Below are positions 36,441 through 49,044 of a DNA stretch of 64,000 nucleotides, piece after piece. The notes beneath the pieces were generated by a model. That model was given only the letters and a program-made list of their open reading frames with translations, searched no databases and was not told where the DNA came from. The number at the start of each line of letters is the position of its first letter. Position 1 is the stretch's first letter. Where the stretch lies: positions 30,823,965-30,887,964 of the forward strand of contig CM026557.1 in NCBI GenBank assembly GCA_015143295.1. The letters run 5' to 3'. Position numbers and translations under genes: made by a program. This DNA is from Tetracentron sinense (lineage: Eukaryota; Streptophyta; Magnoliopsida; Trochodendrales; Trochodendraceae).

Positions 36441-36862
36441 TCAATTTCATTTCTTGAGAAGCACCTCATCAAGATACCATCCAAGGACCATTTATACAGG
36501 GTTTCTTCCAGCATCACAAATTTTGTGATACATCGACGGACTTCAGCGTGTTTAGCATGGTATCCAGACAATCGACCATGTTGGAGATAATCGATAAAGG
36601 GCTATCGCCAGTCTTCATCTTTTTCTTTGATTGTCAAACAACAAACTATTTCTAGGAGATCTATATCCGGAAGGGGTTTGAGAGTTCTTTCCCCCACTGT
36701 GATAGTCAGTACTTTGTCTGTTGGTAGAGTTAAAGATGCTGCAAAATGGGCTAAAGCATCGACTTGATTATTGAGTCCTCTATAGACATGGAAGAGGCTG
36801 CTTCTTGGTACTTGAACAAGTAGCTGGTCTATTCTCTTTTGATAGGGAAGGAGGCCAACTCT
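36441..36862 (-). pseudogene. Linker between second RNase H and integrase
   Basis: Degraded coding DNA on the minus strand. Short motifs such as YHAKHAEVRRCITKF are readable in pieces, consistent with the stretch that joins RNase H and integrase in Tat polyproteins. No separate domain recognised. Confidence 0.5.
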
Positions 36863-37168
36863 TCACACGACATATTCACCTTGGACTTGTGTGATGACGA
36901 GTTTCGAATCCCCATAGATGGTTAGTTCATCCACTAGAATCTCAAGAGCCAATTCAAGACCTGCTACTAGGGTCTCATATTTAGTTTCATTGTTTGAGCA
37001 TCCTTCTATTAGTACGAAGGAATAGGGTAAGATTGCGTTGTCTGGTGTGACAAAAACAATACAAACTCCTGACTTGTTCTCTTTCGGGTCGATGTGCTTC
37101 ATTCCATCGGGGCTTCTTGAAGCTCCATCAAAATACATCTTTCGACCTAGTTTGAGCTGTACCTGCAT
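36863..37168 (-). pseudogene. Second (archaeal-type) RNase H of Tat element
   Basis: Minus-strand open frame with the RNase HI fold signature: YFDGASRS (first Asp), GVCIVFVTP, NNETKYETLVAGLELAL (Glu) and IYGDSKLVITQVQGEY (second Asp). It lies downstream of the element's own RNase H, the arrangement that defines Tat elements with a dual RNase H. The catalytic Asp/Glu/Asp are all present in this piece, but neighbouring frames are broken. Confidence 0.85.
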
Positions 37169-37246
37169 AACTTCTTCATCAGGGAGATCGGTAACCAGTG
37201 GTGAGTCTGCGGGAACTAGATATGCTACAAGAAAATCAGCAAGGGC

Positions 37247-38582
37247 TTAACTTTTCATCGCCTTTTGGGGCACGAATTCGATTTTGAATTTAGACAAGAG
37301 TACCGCCCATTTTTCCACTCTGTCTGAGAGAGTGGGGTGGGGCATTATGTATTTGAGGGGATTGGCTCTGAATATTCGTTTTACCGAATGGTCAAGCATA
37401 TAATGTCTTAATTTCTTCAAAGCAAAGATGAGGGCCAAAAAAATTTCTCTATCGGCGTATATCTGCCTTTTGCTCCAACCAAAGTCTTGCTTTGATAGTA
37501 CAGGGCGTTTTCCTTTCCTTGGTCGTTATGCTGAGCAAGGAGAGCTCCGAGGGATCCTTTAGTGCCGCTATGTAGACGATAAGTGGCTTCCCTTTAATAG
37601 GGCCCATGAAGACTGGTGGGTTTGTAAGATAAGTCTTGATGCTTTCAAGGATGTTTTGACAAGCCTGATCCCATTGGAATGATATTCCCTTCTTCATTAG
37701 CTGGGAAAAGGGTTGGCACTTTCTGGCCAAGTTGGAGATGAATCTCTGAATGTAAGCAAGTCGACCCTGGAGTCCTTTCAACTCGTGCAAATTTCTTGGA
37801 GGGGACATTTTGTGAATGACCTTTATCTTAGTTGGGTCAATCTCGATTCCTCTATGGTATACCAAAAAGCCTAGGAATTTTCCAGATGCAACTCTAAACG
37901 TGAATTTAAGCGGGTTCATTTTGAGCTGATGCTACCGTTATCTGTTGAAGATCTCTCGAAGGTCTTCTAGATGATTGCTTCGTTGCCTTGTTTTGACAAT
38001 CAAGTCCTCAACATAGCACTCGACTTTGTCATGGAGAATATCTATGAATATAATGGTCATGACCCTTTGATAGGTTGCTTTGGTATTTTTGAGCCCGAAT
38101 GACATGACTTTGTAGCAGAACACTCCCTTAGGAGTACGGAAGGCTATAAGTTCTTCATCTTCCGAAGCCATCTTGATCTAATTATAACCAGAATATCTAT
38201 CCATGAAGGATAGGACTTCAAGGACAGTTGTCACATCGACCATTACTTCTATGATGGGCAAAGGGAAGTCGTCCTTGGGGCAAGCTTCATTCAAATCCCA
38301 AAAGTCTATGCAAACCTGGATCTATCAATTCTTCTTCTTTACGGGAACAACGTTGGCAAGCCAAGTAAGGTATTGGACCTCTCTTATGAACCCCGCTTTG
38401 AGAAGTTTATCAACCTCTGCTTCAATTTGAGCTACCAGTTCTGGGCGAGCTCTTCTTTGTGCTTGCTTGATTGGCTTGATATCGTCTTGAGTTGTGAGAT
38501 AATGGACAGCAATTTTAGGATCTAGGCCAGGTATTTCTTGTAGTTCAAGGCAAAGAAATCTTTGTACTCTTTCAGGAGACAA
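37247..38582 (-). pseudogene. Tat reverse transcriptase and first RNase H
   Basis: Minus strand in several frames. 38582-38325: LELQEIPGLDPKIAVH, then EVDKLLKAGFIRE, then LANVVPVKKKN (fingers). 38171-37938: FRTPKGVFCYKVMSFGLKN, ATYQRVM and CYVEDLIVKT, the YxDD box with the first Asp changed to Glu. 37919-37449: GFLVYHRGIEIDPTKI, LQGRLAYIQRFISNLA, FQWDQACQ (thumb and connection). 37438-37247: RNase H end with LIFALKKLRHYML and KWAVLLSKFKIEF. It would copy element RNA to DNA. The active-site substitution and stops show it is dead. Confidence 0.88.
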
Positions 38583-39936
38583 AAATATTCCTTTTTCTGC
38601 TTGGGAGAGGGAAGCACTGACGAATGTGGGCCTTGGGTCATATTCTGAGCCGATGTTAACTTCAAGAAGATCATCAACTATTGCTTGACCTTCTGCTTCA
38701 AATTCTAGAGGAGCCGGTCAGACTTCCATTTCTTCTGGTGGTTCTTCCATGATCATTTCTTCTCCTGAAGAAGAGTCTTTACCTATCGTAATAGTATTTA
38801 CGGTCCAGACCTGATCTTCATTTGATGAAGGATCAGAATTTCCTGACTTAGATCTTCTCAAGTTAGAGCCAACCCACTTACCGATAGCCAAAGTCCTAAG
38901 TGCTGACATATTTTTGCGCTCAGCCTGCCCCTTTTCTTCAGTATTAAACCCGTGTTTCTCAAGCATTTTCTTGATTGTTGGATTATATATAAGCTTCTTC
39001 TGGTAAGGGTTCATTCTTCTATCCCTTCTATTTTTTTGGGAGGTGGCCTTGCCTGCTTGTCACGCAGAATGAAAAACAATGGACTTTTCCCATGTTCCTC
39101 TTGATGGGATAATGATACTGGGAATGATTTTCGTTGTTGGTCATTTTTGCCATGCACTGAGATTGACCTTAGCCAGGCTATCAAGCATATCTTGATGTGC
39201 TGCCTCAACCCATGGGGATGCTCATTGGGATTCTGCTTCTTCTGGCTGCCACTCTAAGGAGACTTCTTCCGATGTTTGGTCTTTTTTAATTGTGACCATA
39301 TTAACAGTCCAGACCTCATCTTCATCTAACGAGTCATTAGAATCTGATGAGGAATCGGACTCTGAATCAAATGAGGAGTCAAAATCAGATGAGGAATCTG
39401 AATCAGGGAACCCTGGTCCATGATTATTACGCCGGATTTGTTTACCGGTTGCCAAAGCCTTCCTCTGTTTGGGAGTGAATGTTGACTCATAGACGGGCAT
39501 TGGTTTGCCCTTGACTTGGTCTTTTTCTTCGGGATTGAACCCTAGTTCTTTAAGCAGTCTTTTGATTGCTGGTTTATACATAATCTTTTTCCAATACAGG
39601 TTTATTTTCCTATCCTGGTTGGAGCCGTGGGAAGTAGTGACCTTGCTTAGTTGCTTTGTAGGACCAAAGATGATGGACTTTTCCCCTATCTTTCTCAATA
39701 GAAGTATAAAGCTAGGACTATTTCCCGTCACTGACCATCCTCGTCACATGTTGAGACTGATTCTGACCAAATTATCAGTCATTTCTTAGTGAACTGCTTC
39801 ATCTCATAGAGGCTCTTGTGGAGGCTCTGTTTCTTCTTCTGAGGACCATTCTATGGAATCTTCTTTGTTCGATGAGTAGTTTACTCTAATTATGACTATA
39901 TTTACAGTCCGATGATGGTTTCCTCCAAATATGAAG

Positions 39937-41427
39937 TGTAAAGTCCATGTTTTTTGTGTTGGCATATTCTGGTGTCAAAACAAGTGAGTCTAGGTATCTA
40001 GGTGTGTATCTTGTGTCATTGCCGTCAAGCATCCACGACAAGTGAAGTTGAAGCGCGTTGAAGAATCGGTTGATCATTTCCTTCATAGGATGGTAAGTGA
40101 CCTAGATACCATGTGACCATAGGTGGGAATTGACTTAGAATAATCCTAATATGATGCCTTAGGTAGTAAGTGTCCTAGACTAATCATACGGACCCTAGGT
40201 GATGAGATAAGTAGTGCAAAACATGTTAAAAATTCTGAAATTTTTCAAAAAACCAAGGTTACTTGAAAGTAGTACAAATCCCAAACTGTAGCTCAGATTT
40301 CACTCTATAATATATATCAAATCGATTGTGTCCAAAAGAGCTACAACTTTTGTGAAGGGACCAAGAGCTAAAAATGAAGTTTTCAATTTTTTTTTAACCC
40401 CAGGTCGATCCTGGGCGTTGAGGGTCGACCCTGAAGAGGCAAAAGTTAGTATGGTGCAAATAGGCAGAGAGGTGAAAAATCCAGGGTCAACCCTGAAGGT
40501 TAGTTGGGTCGACTGAATTGCACACTTGGGTTGACCCAACTAACCCCCAGGGTCGACCCTGATATGGGAGTTTTTGCTAAAACGTTTCTTTGCTTTCCTC
40601 TTTGGTTTTTAAACCCTTTTAGCAACTTCTAAGCATGGTTTTCACTTCCCTATATATTGTGAACCCTTCTAGTTCATGGTGTACAACTTTGAGAGAGTAT
40701 AGGGAGGGCTTTTAACTTCTTTTAGAGTTCATAAAAACTCTGGAAACACTTTGTTCTCCTCCCCTTTGTTAGTACATTCAACCTAGAGTTTGTAAACCCA
40801 AAGTTTCAATTTTGCTTGTTTGGACTTGTCCTTTAAAGGAGTCCATCTAGGAGTTGATTCTTATCAAACCATCAACCCGTTCTGGATAGAACACCTTGGT
40901 CAGAGTGTTTCAGAGCCATTGCAAAGGAGATTGATCCGAGACGGAACGTGGTAGTGTGATTTGGTCGGTGGAATCCGAAGCCGTCATTGATGGAGATCGA
41001 TCGGAAGATCATGGATTTTTTTTGAGACACAAAGAGAAGTATGAGCGGTTGCGGCTGATCACGGGACTTGTGAGTACGTGATGACTTTTTGAGGCATGGA
41101 GGAGTAAGAACTGAAGGATCGTAGAGTCAATTCCGAAGGAGTCAAGTTCGAGTCTTGTAAGTTCTAGTTTACTTTGTCTTAGTGATTTCTCTTGGTTGGA
41201 CTAGGTCCCGTGGTTTTTCCTGGAAGGGTTTCCATGTAAAAATCCTTGTGTTGTGGTTTGCTTGGTTTTCCTTACTCCGCACTTAAATTTTATCATCCCT
41301 TAAGTTAATAACTTAATTGTTAAAATCATAAAAATGGTAGATAGACTTTTAGGGAAACTGAACCATCCCCTTGATCTTGTGAGATTCTCAAGTCAAACAT
41401 CGGATTTAAGGTTCACCGAATTTTTCA
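39937..41427 (+). mobile_element. Solo SIRE-type LTR, 1,491 bp
   Basis: It starts TGTAAAGTCCATG and ends CGAATTTTTCA, colinear with LTR A and of equal length. The flanks TGAAG (39932-39936) and CAAAG (41428-41432) differ by two transitions, compatible with an old 5-bp duplication. It interrupts the first linker module of the Tat element in the opposite orientation. There is no internal region, so it is a solo LTR. Confidence 0.85.
40401..40660 (+). promoter_or_regulatory. GGGTCGACC block and TATA box of solo SIRE LTR
   Basis: Six related words (CAGGTCGATCCTGG, AGGGTCGACCCTG, GGGTCGACTG, GGTTGACCC, AGGGTCGACCCTG) at 40401-40565, then TATATATTG at 40651, 86 bp on. Order and spacing match LTR A. 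Confidence 0.6.
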
Positions 41428-42191
41428 CAAAGATCAGGGGCTCATATCCCAGTCCTGGCATATCTGGATCAACATAGTCACCAATATCTAAGGCTTTATG
41501 TTGCTCCATTTTGAGTACAACTTCATAAGCAGATAGAAGAGTTCCTTTGACCTGCTCTCTTTCTTCAGGATTCAGTCCATAATTTTTAAGGACTGTGAGG
41601 GTCTTTTTTACATAACTTGACTTCTTCCTATAAGGATTAATCACCCTGCATCTTTCATCAGTCTACGCGGTATTAATTCTTTCATATTGTCTGAAATAAT
41701 TATAAAGTATGGGCTTCTGTGATCTTCTTGTGACTGGAATAGTGCAATTGGAGGTAGTTTCTACCATTGTACAATCCATCTTCTTCAAAGGAACTAGATG
41801 ATCAATTTTCAGAGCTTGAAGTGGGTCAACTTGCCTAACCTCGTAAATCTGGAAGGGATTAGCTAGTTTATCCATTTTGAGATTTCGGGGAGATTCGACT
41901 AAAGCCATGGTTGGTTGCCCTTCTTTTCTTTGGGACTTTGGGGTATATTTGAACATCCTTTTCAGAACTGCAATTTAGGCAGGTCCATGATTGCTTTTCA
42001 GGCTACTCTCAACCTTTTGCCCCTTGGGCTTTTGTTGAATGCTTCTTTGGGCACTTTTGACATAAAAATGCGCATTTTCATAATATGCCTTTGCATCATT
42101 GAATGGATCATCATCAACATCGATCCTTACTTACCTATTTTCTTGTGGGTATTTGAGGTATTAGTGATAAGTAGATGACACAACAAGATGG

Positions 42192-42908
42192 TTATGCATC
42201 CACTGATCCCCCCAATAAGGCATTATACGATGTATCGGCATCGATCACCAGAAACGTTGTAGTTTCAGCAATATCTTCAAACCTGGTTTTGAGGTTAATC
42301 ATGTCCATGAGCTTTTTCTCATTTTGGTTAAAACTTTGGATGATCAGGTTGCTTTCATGAAACCGGTTTATTTGTACACCAAGCTTGGACAACATCCTTT
42401 TTGGGAGGATGTTGATGGTCGAACCTCCATCAATCATTACTCGGAAAATGCTAGTCTTATTAACTAGACCCCTGATGAACAGTGGCCGATTGTGTTGGAG
42501 AGTCTTAACCCGCATATCTTCATCATCAAAAGTGATCGTGAAGAGGTATGAAGTCCCTGTCGCAGGAGGCTGAGGTGACTGACTTATAACTTCTTTAGAG
42601 AAGTCCCCCAGATTGGAGAGGGCATATATAAGAGATCTTCTCAATTTAGGGGACATCTTAAGAGCATCATAGATGCTTAGCAAGGAGAGAATTTTCTTTA
42701 GATGGGTCAGAATGTCGTACTTGACCCTATCATTATCAGGAGTTGTTTGAGTTGGGGCTAGTTGAGCTCTAGTCAGACTTTTATGTTGTACTGGTACAAA
42801 TATTGGTGGTAGCTTCCTACCTGACAGGAGATTGAGTTGGTAGACTTTGGCAATTGTCTGATCTATTGGTTCAGACGACTCTTCTTCCAAGACTTGGACC
42901 ATGTTCAC
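42192..42908 (-). pseudogene. Tat aspartic protease region
   Basis: Longest open frame of the element (238 codons). The active-site motif FRVMIDGGSTINILP and the later FLVIDADTSYNALLG are the two conserved parts of retropepsins in Tat elements. Upstream residues belong to the gag-protease joint (LKMSPKLRRSLIYALSN). It would cut the polyprotein. It is continuous here, but joined to broken gag and linker. Confidence 0.85.
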
Positions 42909-43349
42909 AAAACTGGAGTCTAGTTTCCTCCTTTTGCTTTGAAAGGGAGACTGACTTCGTCTTTCACATTGCCCTATTGGACTTCCAAGCTAGGCTGAAA
43001 TTTGTTCAGATACCGGTGAACTATCAGTTGACCCAAAGTTTAGGACTGCTCCTTTTGTTAGAGGGTTCGTGTTTGAACCGACTACAACAAATGAATCTTT
43101 ATTCTTGGACTAGTTTATGATTTGAACTAATTGTCGTATCTGACGATGATTTTGATTAGGGGTCTCAGGTGTACCTGGTGTCTCTTGAGGGGAACAATAT
43201 TATACTTGTTCATTATTTGCCTCTCGTTCTTCTCCAGATGAAAATCCTTCAGAAAGATCTGAAAGTCCTGTAGGTGTCTATCCCGGTGTGGATGGTCTCC
43301 TTTTTGGGAGTTCAATATCTTTAGATTGATCAAGTCAATCCTGAAACGA

Positions 43350-46300
43350 CTAATGTCTTTTTGGACTGCAAGCTACCCCTTGTCTTAGGACATTCAACCA
43401 TGAAGGGTCTTCATACGAGACTACATTGATGACATGGCAAGAGAAGATATTGGATTCATCTCCCAAGTCTGTTGACTGGAGGCTATCATAGTCGTAGTCG
43501 GAGTAGAAGCTCGGAGAGAAGAAATCCATCAAAGTAATTTCCATTAATGGCTTTTGTTTCAAAAGAGTGTCTTGGGTAGGGCCATTTTTCTTGTCTTTTC
43601 TTACTTTTTCTCTTTTCTTTTCTTCTTCTTCTCAGCCTTGGCTATGCGCTTTCCTTCGAGCTTGAGCCTGCCTTATAGCCTGAGCTTGGTTTTTAGCATC
43701 GACATTTTGAGCCAATTGCTTTCTTTTCTTGGCTCCATTACTTTAAAAAAGAATTCAATTCTCTTCATCTGACGGTTTGTCGCCAGAAAGGTTGCCACTT
43801 GATGATTCTTTATCTTTATCAAGTGATTCTAAAGCCACCACCATAATGGATGTAGCTATCTATTGAAGATCTTGACCAATGACAATCTCTTTATTGTCCA
43901 AAATTCGTTGAATGATGTCCTTTAGCAAAAAATAGTCTTTTATGTTATGACTGATTATACGATGATAAGGACAATATTTGGGATCATCCTTCATCCCGAT
44001 CTCTTGGAGTTTCTTGTTTTTTGGGAGAACAATTAGTTCATTGGCGGGAAAAGGTCCTTAAACAAATCTTCAACAATGTCCTCAGAGAAAGAATATGTTT
44101 TGCTTATTCTTTCTTCAATGGTGACCCCTTTTTGTGGGTCATGCTTATCTTGCCATTGTAGTCTTCTGGCTCTACCTTGAGCTGGTTTCGTACCAATTTT
44201 GACTAGCGCTTTACCATTGTTTGATCGATCGATTGATCTTCCCACACCTGGTACTGGTTGACCAGTTTTTCATTTCAACTACTGCGGCTGTTGAAGATTC
44301 AAGGCGACCAGTGCCTCTACCTTGCTTTCTCTCTCCTATGTGGCTTTCTATGTTATGTGTTTTTGTGCACAGATCTTCAAAACCTTCAAAGGTTTGGGCC
44401 ATGAGGGTAGTTGACAGATCATGCCTGAAGTTATTGAACCACATTTGGATGAGTTCTAGTTGAGTGAACTTTTGACGACAAGAGAAAGTCAAGGCTCTCC
44501 ATCGGGCAATGAATGTACAGACTCATTGTCTCTCTATCTAGTCTTAATTAATTTTGGAACACCCACTCTTCTTTGAGTGTTGTAGAATTGTTTGCTGAAT
44601 TCAGACACCATTGTATTCAAATATGGGATTGAATCCTTAGCAAGATTGGCATACCATGTGAAAGAAACACCTTCTAAGGATTACACGAAGAGTTGGAGAC
44701 AGAGAGCTCCTGTCTTGGATGCTAATCCACACCTCAAAAGGAAATGAGATAGATATTGCCTCGGATCTCCGATACCATCAAACATTTTGAATGTTGGTTG
44801 AATGAAGCCTGGAGGGAATTGAACCGCATTGATACTAATCAGATAGGGTTTCACAATCATCTGAACATCCTCTTCCTTTTCTTTAGCTTTTCGTATTTGA
44901 TTGCGAACGATCTCTTCAATTGTAGCAAGAAGAGACGGTGACACACCTCCTATGAGTGATTCCTGGTCCAGAACTAACCATGTTCTTGGTACAATTGGAT
45001 GATTTGAAGGTGTAGGGGTTGTGCCTTGATTATTGTTATGTCCTTGGTACAAGAAGTGTGGTCCTGGTGCCAATGTAGACTTGAGAGTTGACAATTGAGT
45101 AGCCAACTCTTGCATTTGAGATATGATGTCGGTAATTTCATCATCTTTGTATCGGATTTGGGTTTGTAAGGTGGCTTTTTGATCACCTGATGTTGGAGGT
45201 GCTAATGTCGAGGGATGATTTTCTTGACCTCCGTTCCCATCTAAATTTTACATCATGACCACTACCGATCGCTCAGATGCTGATCCTTGTGGTAGGAACT
45301 GATTTGGAAACTCCTCCTCTGTGAAATAACCACTAGGCATTCTGTACAGAGGGTTAGGTGCATTAAAGAACTGTCAAGACAATTCTGGCATAACTTCCGA
45401 TATGGTTGATTGAACAACTGGTTCGTCAAAACCGTAATCCTCAATTGGAGGGATTCTTTCCAATTCTCTTGGAGAGGTTATTGGGGTAGCTTCTTGCTCT
45501 TATTCCTCTTGGGATTCACTGATGTCTAGTTCTAAAATTGATGAATTTGGTTCTTGGGCTTTTTCTTTCCCTTTGAACTTTCTACGGCTCCTTTTTCTTC
45601 TTGGAATTGTTTGACCAAGAGCAATTATTTCCACGGCTTTAGAAGATTCTGCTTCATCCAAAGCGGCTAAAATGGTAGTAGCTGAGTTTTGAGAGCATTG
45701 CTTTTTTGAGAAATTTTGCTCGAGCGGTGTACTAGTTCTTTGGAACAAAGGAATTATAAACTGCTCTGGATCTGGGTTGCTCCTTGTACCAACCATATTA
45801 ACGGACACCCTTTCATAATAGGGGCATGATGCTCTGGTCCTTAATTCCCTCTGAACATGATGAACAGGAGATGACCTTTGTTTTCCAGATCTTCTTGGAT
45901 TTGACCGGTAATTATGTTCCCTTGGAGCCGAGGGGTATTTCAAGTTTCTGAGTTGGAAGATCTCTTCAGGAGTTTTCTTCCTTAGCATTTCAAATGGGGA
46001 AGAATTTATGTTCAGCACTTTAAAATCGAGGGTCATATGGTGCTCTGACTCTTCTTTCTGGTTCCGTATTTGTTCAACCCCTGAATGGGCTGACATCTCT
46101 GGACGGAGGCCGTTGATGTTGATAACGAGCAGTTGCCGTCATTGCTATGAAGGTCGCAGGATTAATGCCTCTGAATGCATTTGAACCCAGCTTGATAAAC
46201 AAGTTCCTGTCTACTTGTGCTGAGTCCATGTTAGTCTTTGTATTAACAGCCGGGTGACATTGATCACGACTGTTAATGCCCCTTGCGTAGTTTGAAGAAA

Positions 46301-46457
46301 CTTGCAAGTTCACTCTTTCATTTTTTGATTTGATAACATTGTTGATATTACCATCGGATGTCAAATTCTGTCCCAAGGGGACCTTGTTTGTGTTGGCCTT
46401 CAACTGCCAACTTATCTCCTTGAAAAGGAAACTGTTTGTGGATGAACATATGTCCAT
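43350..46457 (-). pseudogene. Tat Gag polyprotein
   Basis: Minus strand, multiple frames. The N-terminal half (46457-45262) is low in known motifs: SPFEMLRKKTPEEIFQLR, a basic patch RRKRSRRKFKGKEK and an acidic end. The core (45115-44211) carries FKMFDGIGDPRQYLSHFL, the standard start of the Ty3 Gag domain, then WFNNFRHDLSTTLM and ICAQKHI-type helix remains. Near 43990 is CPYHRIISHNIKDYF, the CxYHRxxGH motif of Tat Gag with the last Cys changed to Tyr. Lys/Gln-rich sequence leads to the protease. Capsid function is inferred from family. Many stops. Confidence 0.78.
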
Positions 46458-47504
46458 ATGTTGCTCCTTCTCTTTCTTGAGATGGACCTATCCGTGGACT
46501 CTTTTGTCCATGGACTCAGGTCTATTTCTAGACCTATTCGCGGAGTTGGTTGTAACACTACTCGTGAGGTGATCTTGGGCTGGACCCTTGGGTCTGACTG
46601 GGATCTAGGTCCGTGGACCTTGATTGGTGTCCGCGGATGGGCACTGCCCCATGCCTGTGGAGTGGCCTTGCCACTTCTTCTTTTGTCTGTAGAATTGGCC
46701 TGCAGACTAGCCTTTTGATTTTGAGCATGGCTTTGCAGATTCAAACTCCTGTCCGTGGACTTCTACCACAAATTGATTCCTTGTACTTGGTTATTTTTGT
46801 TGTTTTAAACCAATTTTGTTGGGGAAGTTATTGTTAAGTCCTTTAGGCTAGTGGTCTTGTTCTTTTGCCTTGAGAGAAATTGGGCACTATCTCCCCTCTA
46901 TTCATAAACTTTTAAGGGGTGAGTTCCAACAACCAACTTGGGCTGAGGGCTCTCAACAGTCTGTCTTATGATCGACCCATAGGGCTTTTCCTGTTTAGAC
47001 CTTAACTGGATCATGGTTTGGGCCCGAAACGAGCTTGATCCATTAGTTAACCCTGAAGGGTTAATAATTTTGGAATCCCCTTTCAGGTTTTCCGGTGACA
47101 TAGGTCTACCTTTTGGGCTGACTTATCGTGAAGTGGTTGAGCCACTTTGCCTTGTGTGCACCCAGTTGGGTATACCCTCCTTGGTATTCGCGGACAAAGA
47201 TGTCTGCGAATGGACACTTCTTTTTTGAAGCGCCCGTGGGCTAGATGGCATCCTCTGGGATGCCCGCGAGCTGGCAACCTGTTTTTGGCAGGCAGCTGAT
47301 GTGGACGTTCTGCATGCCTTTGATTTAGGCGGGTAGACTACCTTTCCACCCCTAAATCGATGGGATGGGTCCTGCTTCTCCTGCTGGCTAGAGCGTCCTG
47401 AACAAAGATTCGGTCTGGTGATCATAGCTTCTTTGTAGAGGTCTGAACAGTTGGCTGGACCCTCCTGGCTAGAGCTGCTGCTATCTTAGCCCAGGTGAGT
47501 GGTT
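46458..47504 (-). other. Tat leader region with GTCCGYGGAC words
   Basis: Sequence between the gag start and the 5' LTR. Open frames exist on both strands but none matches a family. It contains clustered near-palindromes (TCCGTGGACT, GTCCATGGACT, GTCCGTGGACC, GTCCGCGGAT, GTCCGTGGACT at 46487-46760). No primer-binding site was found next to the LTR, so some sequence has been lost here. Confidence 0.5.
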
Positions 47505-48440
47505 CGTGGGAGTTTCTTGTGAGAAACCCCCTTTTTATATCTTTTGGAGAGTCCTTTTTGGACTCCCCTTTGACTTCCTCTTCGTTTTAGGAAATCAAAA
47601 GGTTCTCTCCTTTTAGAGAGAGTCATCTGTCCTTTGACAGCTGTTTTCCCTTATCTTGGAGAAACCTGGTACGCATGGAGTCCTCTTTTTTTAAGGACTC
47701 CCAATTGTTTTCCCTTTTTGGGGAATCCTGAGAGGATAAGGCTTCTCCTCAAAAGAAAGAAATTCTTATCTTCCCAAAAAATGTAAGAGATTACTTCCTC
47801 TTTCGAATAGGGTGCCATATGGCACTCTATTATTAGAGGAAAAGAGAGGATCTCTATCTTGGGATCCCCAAAGCTGGCAGAGAGTTATTTTTTTATCAGG
47901 GATTCTCTGCCACTTGATAGTCAGTATCTAACTGCCAATTGGGAAATGACTCCTTGGTCAGTCCGCAGGTTAAAGGGGGGAGACCATGGGTCTCATCAGT
48001 CTCATCCGTGGCCTAAGTTAGGTCCAAAGCTTATTTGGGTTACGGACCAGGGTCTGACCTTAGTCAGTCAGCAGACCAACACAGGGTGGGACCATGGGTC
48101 CAACCCTTGGTATAATTTGAGTTATTGACTGGCCCACGGATGAACTCATAGAGTCTGTCTGCAGAACTTAAATGGGGTCTGCCTGCAGGGCTGACTTTTG
48201 AAGCCTATCAGCAGACTAACTCATGGAATCAGTCCGCAAGGACTCAATTAGGGACTGGCTGTTTGGCCGATCAACAGAGGTTTGTCTGACCAGGTCTGTC
48301 TGCGGGCACAAACCAAAGCCTCATAAGGGCTTAGGCTTAATGTGGTGTACACACTCCATCTTCTTTTGATTTGGTGTGAAGCGGTGCACTGAAGTTGGTG
48401 CAGCTCAATCCAATTTGCTGTTGCAATTTCACTGCCCACA
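47505..48440 (-). mobile_element. 5' LTR of Tat element, internal end missing
   Basis: On the minus strand it starts TGTGGGCAGTGAAATTGC at 48440 and follows the 3' LTR down to the GGTTCGTGG word near 47507. The remaining roughly 400 bp of the LTR and the primer site are absent. The outer flank is gag of element B. Confidence 0.8.
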
Positions 48441-49044
48441 ATCACTATTTGAACCATGTATGGATTCCTTGATAGATTTCAAGGCAATTGATTTTGGTTT
48501 CTTAGATGGGTGCAAATTCAACTCATAGGTCTGGAGAGAACCAACCAACTCTTCAATTTTTAGAGCATCAATATTTTTGCTCTCTTCGATGGCGGTTGCC
48601 TTTGATCTAAATCTCTCAGGTAGAGATCTCAAGATCTTCCTAACTACTTTGGACTCAAGTATACTTTCTCCTAGGTTAAAACTTGAATTAACAATGTCAC
48701 TCAAATCAACATAAAAACCATCAAAAGTTTTATTATAATTCATTCTCAGATTTTCAAATTTAGAAGTAAGCATTTGAAGTTCGGAGATCTTGACTATTGT
48801 AGTCCCTTCATGAATAAGTTTAAGAATGTCTCATGCATCCTTCGAAGTGCCACATTTAGAAATACGCCAAAATTCTTCGGGTGCAACAGTAGTGAAGATT
48901 GCATTTAAACCTTTATTGTTCCATCTGCAATTATCAAGTTCTACATTGGTCCAATCGGTAGAAGGTTTGGGGATGGTCTGATCATGTATGGTAATTTTTG
49001 GAGAGGTCCAACCTTGTTCAACAGAGATCCATACTATCTCATCC
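48441..49044 (-). pseudogene. SIRE-type Gag of element B, middle part
   Basis: Minus strand: DEIVWISVEQGWTSPKI, QTIPKPSTDWTNVEL, LNAIFTTVAPEEFWRISKC, FYVDLSDIVNSSFNLGE, VVRKILRSLPERFRSKATAI and IEELVGSLQTYELNL, ending at GSNSD where the Tat element enters. It is the same UBN2-type domain as in element A and is better preserved here. Confidence 0.9.

Larger units (their letters stand above)
38718..41956 (-). pseudogene. Protease-RT linker with three related modules
   Basis: Three copies of a roughly 170-residue module on the minus strand. The first is 41956-41393 continuing at 39936-39795 (INPYRKK..., GLNPEEREQVKG; then TVNIVII). The second is 39790-39222 (KINLYWKKIMYKPAIKRLLK, GFNPEEKDQVKG; DEVWTVNMVTI). 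The third is 39210-38718 (MNPYQKKLIYNPTIKKMLE, GFNTEEKGQAE; DQVWTVNTITIG). Each ends in an acidic Ser-rich stretch. The function is not known to me. It lies where Tat polyproteins have a poorly conserved spacer. Confidence 0.75.
31910..48440 (-). mobile_element. Tat-lineage Ty3 retrotransposon, 16.5 kb, degenerate
   Basis: Order on the minus strand: 5' LTR, leader, long gag, protease, triplicated linker, reverse transcriptase, RNase H, second RNase H, integrase, repeat-rich 3' region, 3' LTR. The second RNase H and the tandem repeats after integrase are hallmarks of the Tat lineage (Ogre/Retand relatives). The flanks are ATCAC at 48441-48445 and GTCAC at 31905-31909, a 5-bp duplication with one transition, and the SIRE gag of B is the target. 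Stops and frameshifts occur in every domain. A solo SIRE LTR sits in the linker. Confidence 0.88.

Noticed and set aside
46412..47425. Extra gene between the Tat LTR and gag
   Set aside because: Open frames on both strands overlap, composition follows GTCCGYGGAC repeats, and no family motif is present.
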